A stretch of 64,000 nucleotides of DNA from Ignavibacteriales bacterium (GTDB lineage Bacteria > Bacteroidota > Ignavibacteria > Ignavibacteriales > Melioribacteraceae): the NCBI GenBank assembly GCA_026390795.1, contig JAPLFG010000005.1, positions 162,200 to 226,199 on the forward strand, written 5' to 3'. Shown here piece by piece: positions 8,592-16,669 of this stretch. Position 1 is the stretch's first letter; each line of letters opens with the position of its first letter. The notes beneath the pieces were generated by a model. It had not been told where the DNA came from and did not search any database. It was given only the letters and a program-made list of their open reading frames with translations. The translations under genes were made by a program, and so were the position numbers.

Positions 8592-9919
8592 ACCGCCTCT
8601 CCGTATTTTTTGGTGATCCTGATTCCGGCTTTAGTTAGAAACTCATTAGGAAGTTCTCCGCCAGCCAGAATGAATACTAAATCATTTTTGATTTCTTTTT
8701 CTAAAGTAATACCATCTTTTTCAAACATTATTTTAACTGCTTTCTCGGAAATAGACGTTACATTGGATTTAAATATGATGTCAATTTTTCTTTCATCCAC
8801 AGCGTTTTTAATATTCTCAAAATTCTTCGGCTTAAGTCTAGAAAATGAATCACCTCTATACGATATTGTAATTTTATTATTTCCTTCCAACAATGCAAGT
8901 GCGGCTTCGATTGCAGAATCTCCGCCACCAACAACCAAAACATTTTGAATGCTTATCAATTCCGGCTCAATAAGTCTGTATGATACTTTTTCCAATCCTT
9001 CCCCTTCAACACCCAACTTTCTTGGAGTACCGCGGCGTCCAATTGTCAATAGGACCGCGTTTGCTGCAACTGTCCTTTTATTCGTTTGAACAACAAAATG
9101 ATCTTCATGCTTTTCAATAGATAGAACTCTTTCATTCTCTTGAATTGAAATATTATTCTTCGTTAATACTTCATTCCAGAGTTCTAATAATTCCGTTTTT
9201 GTTATCTCTGTGTATTTGACTTTTCCATACAAAGGAAGATGCATTGGCGCAGTCATAATTATTTTCTTTCTCGGGAACGAATAGACTGTCCCGCCTAGAC
9301 TATCTTGTTCAATCGTAATTGATCTCAGTTCTTTTTCTTTAGCCGCCAGAGATGCCGAAATTCCAGCCGGGCCTGCGCCAACAATTACAATGTCATATTC
9401 AGATTTCGGAACGCGCGATAAATTTTTAGCAATATTATCAACTGCTTGCTTGCCTTGTGTTACAGCATTTTTAATTAAACCCATTCCGCCAAGTTCTCCG
9501 GCAATAAAAATTCCTTTTACATTCGTTTCGAATTCATGGCTTACATGAGGAAGATCGACACCTCTTTTTTCAGTTCCGATTACCAGAGAAATAGCACCAA
9601 CCGGACATGAATGAAAACATGCACCATGTCCAACGCATCTGGAAGCGTTAATTGTCGCGGCCTTTCCATCAATCAATCCAAGTATATCTTTTTCCGGACA
9701 AGCAGCAACGCAAGCAGCACTGCCAAGACAAACATCCAAATTTACAACCGGATGAAGAGATACCGGTTCGTGAAATCCAAGTTGTTTGGCTCTCTCAATC
9801 TTATCCTTAACCGTTCTAGATTGATTCTTACTTTTTCTTAACTGGAAGTAGATCAGTATAACAATCAATATCACAACCACAGAGTAAGTAATAATATTTT
9901 CTATCAATACTTCCATCAA
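8573..9919 (-). CDS. membrane-anchored ferredoxin-FAD/NAD(P) oxidoreductase
   Basis: A 448-residue protein. One N-terminal transmembrane helix (about residues 9-26) anchors it. A ferredoxin-like domain follows, with cysteines 64, 70, 74 and 95, 101, 105, each ending in CP. Next comes a thioredoxin-reductase-like flavoprotein: the FAD site is GAGPAG (181-186) and the second dinucleotide fold is VVGGGDSAIEAA near 325, which should bind NAD(P)H. There is no redox-active CxxC in the flavoprotein part. The second cysteine of each canonical CxxCxxCxxxCP motif is replaced (S and H). It probably feeds electrons from NAD(P)H or ferredoxin to the b-type cytochrome encoded 10 bases upstream and onward to the multiheme proteins. 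The direction of flow is inferred. Confidence 0.8.
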   Translation of the reverse strand: MMEVLIENIITYSVVVILIVILIYFQLRKSKNQSRTVKDKIERAKQLGFHEPVSLHPVVNLDVCLGSAACVAACPEKDILGLIDGKAATINASRCVGHGACFHSCPVGAISLVIGTEKRGVDLPHVSHEFETNVKGIFIAGELGGMGLIKNAVTQGKQAVDNIAKNLSRVPKSEYDIVIVGAGPAGISASLAAKEKELRSITIEQDSLGGTVYSFPRKKIIMTAPMHLPLYGKVKYTEITKTELLELWNEVLTKNNISIQENERVLSIEKHEDHFVVQTNKRTVAANAVLLTIGRRGTPRKLGVEGEGLEKVSYRLIEPELISIQNVLVVGGGDSAIEAALALLEGNNKITISYRGDSFSRLKPKNFENIKNAVDERKIDIIFKSNVTSISEKAVKIMFEKDGITLEKEIKNDLVFILAGGELPNEFLTKAGIRITKKYGEAVLKHQD

Positions 9920-9929
9920 AAGATACCTG

Positions 9930-10793
9930 TTAAAATATCCAGCTGTAACCGAACGCTACTGTAATTCCAACATGAAGAACCATAATCAGAAGCATTACAA
10001 TTGCAAACGGAAGATGAATTATATGCCAATAACGGAACATTTCTTGTACAGAATTGAGCAAACTAATTTTACGTGAAAGTATCAATTTTGATTTACTGAT
10101 TGCAACTATTTGATTAATAGATTTTTCTGATATCTTCTCGCTTCTCAAATGAGTCTTCAATTCATTTAGGATCTTCTTATTTGCCATGTGATCTTTGATT
10201 GTGAGAGGAATGATTGAGAATAAATTTGGGGACTTATAAACTTTTAACGATGCAAAGTGTTCCAACTTTTTCAATAAAGAATTATCCATGTTGAATTCGT
10301 TTTTCAATTTTTCACCAAAAGAATGGTTCAACATTTTCAGTTCTTCCATAGAATATTCATTTCCTCTTATTGAACGGGGAATCTGAACATAGATAAATCT
10401 TCCAATGACACCGCTAATGACAACCGCTACCATACTCCAAAAACTTAACGCTACAATTCCACCAAACTTAAATGCGGTATGGAATAAGACCAGAACAGGA
10501 CCCAAACTACATAAAAAAATATGCAACTCAAGCCAATTTTTTATCGCCCCTACTCTTGCAAATGATTTCAGTCTCTTTCTAAACATGTATAAAACTACGC
10601 CCACCAACATCATTAGCGAACCAATAATTCCTAAACCATGACCAATAATTCCGCTTGGTTTTAAGATAGTGTGTGAAGGATGGAAGAATCTTTCTTCGTA
10701 GGGTGTGAGATAATAACTGTAGCCGGAATAACCTAAATACACAAATGCCGCAATTCCAAAAAGTAAGTAAAGCCAATGTTGTAGTTTAGTCAT
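9930..10793 (-). CDS. b-type membrane cytochrome, first gene of the electron-transfer operon
   Basis: A 287-residue integral membrane protein. Hydrophobic helices lie near residues 5-25, 46-70, 88-110, 115-137 and 260-283. Membrane histidines at 91 and 105 (14 apart) and at 260 and 274 (14 apart), with H52 and H257 also near helices, suggest two heme b sites, as in b561/NarI-like quinol oxidoreductases. A soluble loop of about 100 charged residues separates the two halves. It is followed closely by the FAD/Fe-S protein, so I infer that it passes electrons across the inner membrane between that protein (or quinol) and the periplasmic multiheme cytochromes. It has no close named family that I can state with certainty. 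Confidence 0.65.
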   Translation of the reverse strand: MTKLQHWLYLLFGIAAFVYLGYSGYSYYLTPYEERFFHPSHTILKPSGIIGHGLGIIGSLMMLVGVVLYMFRKRLKSFARVGAIKNWLELHIFLCSLGPVLVLFHTAFKFGGIVALSFWSMVAVVISGVIGRFIYVQIPRSIRGNEYSMEELKMLNHSFGEKLKNEFNMDNSLLKKLEHFASLKVYKSPNLFSIIPLTIKDHMANKKILNELKTHLRSEKISEKSINQIVAISKSKLILSRKISLLNSVQEMFRYWHIIHLPFAIVMLLIMVLHVGITVAFGYSWIF

Positions 10794-10989
10794 GATAGCC
10801 GTAAAGAATATTTCTTGAAAAGAATTTACAAAAAATAATTCTATTAAAAATTGCTGTGTGTCTCTCCGATAAATTTTATTGAGAATATTTGGAAGCTAAT
10901 TCTATTTATGTAATACCAATAATATTAAAATCATTGAAATGAATTATGATAATGTTTATGAGACTGCCAAAGATGTGATTTTAGTATAA

Positions 10990-11760
10990 CTATAACTTAA
11001 ACAGGAAAAATATTCCTAGGGCAGTCAATGCTAAACCGTACCAGCGTTCCAAAATGTTGGCCTTAGATTTAATTGCTACTTTGGCTCCTAAGAGTGAAAA
11101 AGGAACAGAGCCGAGTGCTAAGACGCCCGTTACCATCCAATCAATATGACCAAGATATGAATGAACTATCGTTCCGGGTAGAGCTAGAAAAACAGATACC
11201 GCCAATGAACATGCGAAAGCTTTTTTTATTTGTAGATGTAATATTCTTGCATAACTTGGCGCCAATAAAAATCCACCAGAGTTTGCCAAGAGTCCGGAAA
11301 TCAAACCGATACTAATTGCAACGATAATCAATCTAAGCCGCCAAAAACGTGGACGATTACCGAATTCTCCAGCAGTTACAACTGGTTCATTCTCTCTTTC
11401 TTTTGGAAAAAGAAGAAAACTTAAACCAAACACGAGAACCATCAATCCGGTTAAAACCAACAGCGGTGTAGCACCGGTAAATTTGGTTAAATATGAGCCG
11501 ACAATTGTTGCAGGCACACCAAAATAAAGACTCCATAAAACAATTTGTTTATCCAGAAGATTTGATTTCCAATATTCAACAGAAGCAATTAAAGTACCGG
11601 GCACTGTAGCCGGCAGTGGAGCGGCTACTGCAATAAATCCCGGTACTCCAATCAAATGAAGCATCGGTGTAGCTATGGCACTGCCACCTTTACCGAAAAG
11701 TCCGCCAAGAAAACCAACTATTATTCCAATAAGAAAAATTCCAGCGTAATGAAGAACCAT
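10990..11760 (-). CDS. TauE/SafE-family permease
   Basis: A permease of about 256 residues with roughly eight hydrophobic helices in two related halves; each half opens with a glycine-rich segment (IGIIVGFLGGLFGKGGSAIATP and ISIGLISGLLANSGGFLLAP), the hallmark of the TauE/SafE family. Members export sulfite, sulfoacetate or related organosulfur anions, but the family is broad and the substrate here is unknown. GGAG sits 7 bases before the ATG at 11760, so this is preferred over the TTG directly before it. It lies 196 bases upstream of the cytochrome operon on the same strand, with no gene between, so a link to that operon is possible but not shown. Confidence 0.8.
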   Translation of the reverse strand: MVLHYAGIFLIGIIVGFLGGLFGKGGSAIATPMLHLIGVPGFIAVAAPLPATVPGTLIASVEYWKSNLLDKQIVLWSLYFGVPATIVGSYLTKFTGATPLLVLTGLMVLVFGLSFLLFPKERENEPVVTAGEFGNRPRFWRLRLIIVAISIGLISGLLANSGGFLLAPSYARILHLQIKKAFACSLAVSVFLALPGTIVHSYLGHIDWMVTGVLALGSVPFSLLGAKVAIKSKANILERWYGLALTALGIFFLFKL

Positions 11761-11863
11761 CAATTACTCCTATCAAGATCATTCTGTATTGTAAATAGAT
11801 TTATGCTGAATAGAATTGTTAATAAATGAATGTAGATAAAGATAACCAGTTCAAATTCTTTCT

Positions 11864-13102
11864 TTATCTTCCTCCCCGTGCAAGCCAAACTTCAGGATTT
11901 TGATAGTTACGTTCATTCCAAATTTCAAAGTGAAGAATGTTACCTTCCAAACTTTCGTTAACTTTTCCGATAGCCGTTCCGCTCTTTACTTTGTCCCCTT
12001 CCTTAACTGAGATATCGGAAATATGACCGTACACGGTCCGGAAATCGTCGCGGTGTGTAATAATTAATATGCTGCCATAACCTGGAAGCCAATCAATTGC
12101 GGAAACAATTCCCTCGGCAACCGAAAGAACTTTATCGTCACCTTTGACTGCAATATCAATTCCATAATTTAATGTAACAGTTTTAAGACGTTCATTTTTG
12201 TTTTCACCAAACATGCGGACGATCTTACCCTCATGTATAGGCCAGCCAAGTTTACCCCTCAACTCCGCAAAATTTTCGAACCCGCTGTAATCGAACATTT
12301 GAATATTTTTTTTGTAAGCTAAACTTTTTTTATCGGTTGCTTTTTGCTCGTGCATTTTAGCTCTTCGTTCGCGGTCAACCTCAATTAATTTTGCAATCAT
12401 ATTTTTGATTGTGATTTCCGCCATTCTCTTTGATGCAATTTCTTGAGTAATAATTTTTTGATCTTTCTTCAAAACGGTAAGCAGTTCCTTTTTCTCGGAT
12501 TCCTTCTGTTTTAAATTTTGCTGCTCATTCATTTTTTGTTTTGCTAAATTTTCTTTTTCTCTCTTTTCACCTTCCAAATCAGCTTTAAGCGAGCTCAATT
12601 CTATTTTACTGGAATCAAGCTGGTCTAAAGTTATTTTGTTCTGGTTGGAAATATATCGCAAGTACCTGTAACGGTTAATAACCTGATTAAATGATTCTGC
12701 ATCAAAGATAAAACGCCAGATGGAGAGTCCCCGGTTCTTATATAGCCATACTATATAGCGTGCATATTTCTCTTTCAGCTCATCGGTCCTGCTTTCAACT
12801 TTGGCTATCTCAGTCTCAATTTGACTAATTGCTTCCTCTTTCTGTTTTTCTTCTGTGTGAAGGTCGTTGACAAGTTTATTCAATAAAAGATTTTGCTGAT
12901 TTATATTCTCAAGCGCTTTTAAAGATTCTCTTTCTTTTTTGGTTTTGGATTGAAGTTCTTTTTCGAGAGTTGAGATTTCTTTTTTAATTCTATCCAACTC
13001 TTGATTTTTCAAGCGTATAGTATCTTTTGTCTGACCTTGGAGGAAGGTAACAGCAATGAAAAAACATATAATAAAATATTTACCACTCAATGATTTTTGC
13101 AT
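11864..13102 (-). CDS. EnvC-like murein hydrolase activator (coiled coil plus degenerate LytM)
   Basis: A 412-residue exported protein: signal peptide (ending in L-Q-G-Q), a long charged coiled coil (about 25-260) and a C-terminal M23/LytM domain (about 290-410). In active M23 peptidases the first zinc ligand is the His of HxxxD; here the segment reads NYGID, so the His is replaced by Asn, while the later YGH and HFEIW histidines remain. Loss of a zinc ligand is typical of EnvC/NlpD-type activators, which switch on amidases rather than cut peptidoglycan. It overlaps the DUF4292 gene by 23 bases and is the last gene of a three-gene envelope operon. Role in cell division or wall remodelling is inferred. 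Confidence 0.85.
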   Translation of the reverse strand: MQKSLSGKYFIICFFIAVTFLQGQTKDTIRLKNQELDRIKKEISTLEKELQSKTKKERESLKALENINQQNLLLNKLVNDLHTEEKQKEEAISQIETEIAKVESRTDELKEKYARYIVWLYKNRGLSIWRFIFDAESFNQVINRYRYLRYISNQNKITLDQLDSSKIELSSLKADLEGEKREKENLAKQKMNEQQNLKQKESEKKELLTVLKKDQKIITQEIASKRMAEITIKNMIAKLIEVDRERRAKMHEQKATDKKSLAYKKNIQMFDYSGFENFAELRGKLGWPIHEGKIVRMFGENKNERLKTVTLNYGIDIAVKGDDKVLSVAEGIVSAIDWLPGYGSILIITHRDDFRTVYGHISDISVKEGDKVKSGTAIGKVNESLEGNILHFEIWNERNYQNPEVWLARGGR

Positions 13103-13868
13103 CGCTTGGAAGTTCTAATTTTAAATTCCCGATTTCACCATTTATCTCTACTTTCCTGTATTCAATTTTAATCTTCTGATTATTTGTAAAATCGTTAAAA
13201 TTAATTTCTCCCGGAATCGGGATCTCATCATATTTTCTGAAGTTGGAAAATTTTGTGTCGAGTAAATTTTTACCTTTCAGATTATTTTGAAAGTACTGCC
13301 TGATCTCCAATTCATCATTCTGTATTAGGTATGAATTCGTTCTTCCGTTGGCCGAATCTGCATAGGTGAGTTTTAATAAATCATCCGCCGATTCCGATGA
13401 ATTTGGTTCGCGCTGCAGCTTATCGGTTAAATTTATTGAACCAGTTGCAAGATCTATCAAATCATTATATAAAATATTTATTTTAAGAATTTCTTTCATT
13501 ATCCCGGGTCTTTGTTTTCCTTTATAAACTGTGTTATTTATAACATCATAAAACAAAAAATCTTCTTGAGTTAAAAGAGCAGAAGCCAGATCGATCCCGA
13601 ATGGTCCATAGAAAGAGACTTTTACAGAATCCGGTTTTTTGATTTCAATAGTGAAATTGCTTTTCGTATCAAGATCTGAAGTTTTAATGCTGATCGTTCC
13701 CGTTCCGGAAAAGTTTTTGATCTTTCTTCTGTTTGCTTCAAGGCGTTTAATTAATCTATCGGGTGAGATAGTCCGCTCCTGCATAATTGGTTTTGAAGGC
13801 GTGCATCCATCCATATACAAAATTGAACAAATGGTTAAGACAAAAAGCGCAATATTTCTATTTTTCAC
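13080..13868 (-). CDS. DUF4292 lipoprotein (LolA/LolB-like fold)
   Basis: A 262-residue lipoprotein with a lipobox at Y-M-D-G-C (Cys 22) after a short hydrophobic leader. The body, with SGTGTISIKTSDLDTKSNF and IEIKKPDSVKVSFYGPFG, is that of the DUF4292 family, whose fold resembles outer-membrane lipoprotein-sorting proteins. It starts within the stop codon of the TPR gene (ATGA overlap) and itself overlaps the EnvC-like gene. The same trio of TPR lipoprotein, DUF4292 protein and M23 protein occurs together in many Bacteroidota, as far as I recall, so the three probably act together in envelope assembly. The exact function is unknown. Confidence 0.75.
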   Translation of the reverse strand: MKNRNIALFVLTICSILYMDGCTPSKPIMQERTISPDRLIKRLEANRRKIKNFSGTGTISIKTSDLDTKSNFTIEIKKPDSVKVSFYGPFGIDLASALLTQEDFLFYDVINNTVYKGKQRPGIMKEILKINILYNDLIDLATGSINLTDKLQREPNSSESADDLLKLTYADSANGRTNSYLIQNDELEIRQYFQNNLKGKNLLDTKFSNFRKYDEIPIPGEINFNDFTNNQKIKIEYRKVEINGEIGNLKLELPSDAKIIEW

Positions 13869-15658
13869 AGGCTTCCTTTTTCAATTTTTTTCTTTATCTC
13901 ACTTTTAGTTGAATCAAGCTCGAAAGCTTTTTTCCAAAATTCTAAAGCTTTTATTTTGTTGCCAAGTTTAAAATAAACATCGCCAAGGTGATCGATTAAC
14001 GTTGCATTTTTATCTTCGATCTTTGCGGCTTCCTCAATATTGGTTTTCGCTTTTTTATATTCTCCAAGCCGGAAATAGATCCATCCTATTGTATCGAGAT
14101 ATGATGAGTTCTTCGGTTCTTTTTCAATTGCTTTTTTAGACATTGACAATGCTTGTTGCAGATTGATTCCTCTTTCTGCAAGAGAGTAAGCATAATTATT
14201 TAGAATAAGGACATTGGAAGAATCTATCTTGACTGCTTCTTTATAAAGAGAGTCTGACACAGCATAATTTTTTCTTGATTCATGGATCATAGCAATAACG
14301 CTGATGACTTGAAGGTTAGCCGGTTCAAACGACAGCGCCTTGTTCAGAGAAATTAACGCTTCATCATCATCTTTTAATTGGTTCAAAGTATATCCGAGAG
14401 CGGAAAGAGCCGTTACATCATCCGGATTAATGTTGAGAGCTCTTTGCAATGCTTCTTTTGCTCTTTGATGGTCGTTGTCTGCAGAAAGCGAAAGACCGTA
14501 GATCAAATTGATCGGAAAATCATTTGGAAATTTTTCCGAAGCTTTACTCATATATTGAATTGCTTCCTTATATCTCTTTGAATCGAATAAAAGACCGCCA
14601 AGACGAATCCAAATCTGCGAATTCCACTCGGCAAGATTAACTGCGGTTTTTAAATACCCAACAGCTAATGAATCATTTTTGTTCCGGATCTCGATTTCGC
14701 CGAGATATGCATTTGCTTGCCAATCCGAGGTATCGCGGTTAATAATTTGAAATATTTCTTCTGCATATTTATAATTAACTGAATCTTTTTCTGCTTGCAG
14801 GTAAAATGATGTACCAATTTTAAGTTTTGCTTCTATATTAATTTCCGGGCTCTTAACCAGTTTCATAAATTCAATTGAAGCATCTTTCCAAAGCCCTTGT
14901 TGAATAAAAATATTTCCTTTCATCTCGATCAAATTAAGATCATCGGGATAACTGATTTGCGTTTCAGCAATAATAGCTGCGGCTTTATCATATTGCTTTG
15001 TTTTGATATAAGATTCAATTAAAAGTTTTTTCAAATGAAGTTCTGATGGATTCATTTTTATCAGTTCTTCAACTGTTTTAATCGTTTCGTCAATATTTCC
15101 CATTCTTTCATTAATGTCGGCAATTTTTATCAAGGCATTCCATTCCGGCCCTATCAAATCGATTATCTTTTTGTAATAAGAAAGCGCAATGCTCGGTTGT
15201 CTTGGTTCGCTAATCTGCGCTAAATAATAATAGGCAGTTACATTTGTGGTATCGAGCCGAATAATTCTTTGATAAACTGCCGCAGCAGAATCATCCATAT
15301 GTGAAGCAGTATAAATCGATGCGTGAAGTGTTAAAAATTCAATATTGCTGGAATCTTTTTTAATTGCGTTCCTCGAATATTGAAGGGCTGAAGCCAATTT
15401 ATTTAATCGAAAATAATTTTTTGCAATTGAATAATAAATTCCCGGCTGGGGATCATATTTTAACGCTTCCAGATACTGTATAACGGCTTCGTTGAACTGC
15501 CCCTTCATTTCCGAAATTGAACCGTCAATAAAAATAGATTCCGCTTCTCTTTTGTTAATTTTGGTTGTGTTTCCAGTTGAGGAACTTTCCTTAATCACTT
15601 CTGAAGTACACGAAGAGAACAAAAGGGTAATGACAATTATTGCAATCTTTTTATTCAT
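13865..15658 (-). CDS. TPR-repeat lipoprotein
   Basis: A lipoprotein of 597 residues when started at the ATG at 15658, where MNKKIAIIVITLLFSSC forms a clear type II signal with lipobox FSSC. A longer in-frame start at 15736 would bury this signal and is rejected. The mature part is almost wholly tetratricopeptide repeats (A..Y...I.L.P....A pattern), at least a dozen units, for example ALQRALNINPDDVTALSALGY and LSFEPANLQVISVIAMI. TPR superhelices bind partner proteins; here the partners may be the DUF4292 and EnvC-like products encoded directly downstream. It is first of the three-gene operon and divergent from the ATP-grasp gene. Confidence 0.85.
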   Translation of the reverse strand: MNKKIAIIVITLLFSSCTSEVIKESSSTGNTTKINKREAESIFIDGSISEMKGQFNEAVIQYLEALKYDPQPGIYYSIAKNYFRLNKLASALQYSRNAIKKDSSNIEFLTLHASIYTASHMDDSAAAVYQRIIRLDTTNVTAYYYLAQISEPRQPSIALSYYKKIIDLIGPEWNALIKIADINERMGNIDETIKTVEELIKMNPSELHLKKLLIESYIKTKQYDKAAAIIAETQISYPDDLNLIEMKGNIFIQQGLWKDASIEFMKLVKSPEINIEAKLKIGTSFYLQAEKDSVNYKYAEEIFQIINRDTSDWQANAYLGEIEIRNKNDSLAVGYLKTAVNLAEWNSQIWIRLGGLLFDSKRYKEAIQYMSKASEKFPNDFPINLIYGLSLSADNDHQRAKEALQRALNINPDDVTALSALGYTLNQLKDDDEALISLNKALSFEPANLQVISVIAMIHESRKNYAVSDSLYKEAVKIDSSNVLILNNYAYSLAERGINLQQALSMSKKAIEKEPKNSSYLDTIGWIYFRLGEYKKAKTNIEEAAKIEDKNATLIDHLGDVYFKLGNKIKALEFWKKAFELDSTKSEIKKKIEKGSL

Positions 15659-15680
15659 AACACCCGTTAATTTGACACAA

Positions 15681-15709
15681 AAAATAGTTTTTAGTGCTTT
15701 GATTAACAA
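15681..15709 (-). promoter_or_regulatory. possible promoter of the TPR/DUF4292/EnvC operon
   Basis: On the minus strand TTGTTA (15704-15709) and TATTTT (15681-15686) are separated by 17 bases and lie about 25 bases ahead of the lipoprotein ATG. Both boxes are imperfect matches to the sigma-70 consensus, and AT-rich DNA gives many such matches, so this is a tentative call. Confidence 0.3.
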
Positions 15710-15721
15710 GGGTAAAGATTG

Positions 15722-16669
15722 ATGCGTCTTGTTCATTTAATTATCTTTGTAAAAAAAATTACGGCATTAATGCAAATTTTTGATCTAGCGATAGCGTATA
15801 AATGGAAGTATGATAAAGAATTTGTTGAATTGATCGAACACAATTTTCAGACGGAGGGACTTCATACATTTGTAATTAATAGATTCAATGTTAATGAAGT
15901 GATTCGTTCTCTGAAAGGAAAAAGGATTTACTTCAGATCTTACCTTGACCGTGCATCGGATGAAGATCCCGAATTTCTTCCGATCGCAAAACTTCTAGCC
16001 AGAAAAAAAAGCTACATAATCAATCCTCACAATAAGACTAAGAAATCTGTAGACAAAGTATTAATGCACAAGAAACTTGTCAAAAAACAATTCCGGCTTC
16101 CAAAAACTTTTCTTCTTCCGGCTTTTAACTTTCACAAAAATATTCGGCTGGATGATAATCAATTAATGGAACTTGGACTTCCTTTTATTATTAAACCTTC
16201 GTTGATGTCGGGAGGCGGTGAAGGCGTAATCAAAAGTGCTGTTTCTCTTAATCAGATTAGAGATGAAAGAAAAAAAAATCAACTCGAAAAATATTTGATT
16301 CAAGAAAAAATATATCCTGGTAAACTTCAAGGGCGCCGTGCTTGGTTTCGAGTGATCTGGGCATTCGATCGAGTTATTCCAACATGGTGGGATGACCATA
16401 CTCATATCTATCACAAGGTTTCAAAAAATGAAATGGCAAAGTACAATCTTTTGCCTCTTTACCGGATTACAAAACGTTTGGCAAGAATAACACAACTTGA
16501 TTATTTCTCGACCGAAATCGCTCTTACAAAAGATCATAAATTTGTATTAATTGATTACATAAATGATCAATGCGATATGCGGTTAAAATCAAATCACCAG
16601 GATGGCGTTCCCGATGAAGTTGTAAATGAATTTATTGAGAGGATGAAGCAGAAAGTCTTATCGCTCTAA
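15722..16669 (+). CDS. RimK-like ATP-grasp protein
   Basis: A protein of about 315 residues. The central segment LGLPFIIKPSLMSGGGEGV and the later KFVLIDYINDQCDMR fit the ATP-grasp fold: the lysine-bearing strand and glycine-rich loop hold ATP, and the acidic/Asn residues at the end bind magnesium. Family members ligate a carboxylate to an amine or thiol through an acyl-phosphate. The partner substrate cannot be told. Two starts are adjacent (TTG then ATG); AAGGG lies about 9 bases before the ATG. A start at the internal ATG 15770 would also be possible. It ends overlapping the rsgA stop by 4 bases on the opposite strand. Confidence 0.65.
   Translation: MRLVHLIIFVKKITALMQIFDLAIAYKWKYDKEFVELIEHNFQTEGLHTFVINRFNVNEVIRSLKGKRIYFRSYLDRASDEDPEFLPIAKLLARKKSYIINPHNKTKKSVDKVLMHKKLVKKQFRLPKTFLLPAFNFHKNIRLDDNQLMELGLPFIIKPSLMSGGGEGVIKSAVSLNQIRDERKKNQLEKYLIQEKIYPGKLQGRRAWFRVIWAFDRVIPTWWDDHTHIYHKVSKNEMAKYNLLPLYRITKRLARITQLDYFSTEIALTKDHKFVLIDYINDQCDMRLKSNHQDGVPDEVVNEFIERMKQKVLSL

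Noticed and set aside
10794-10989. Small gene or promoter between the permease and the cytochrome operon
   Set aside because: No ribosome site with start codon and no convincing promoter boxes; only weak matches in AT-rich DNA.
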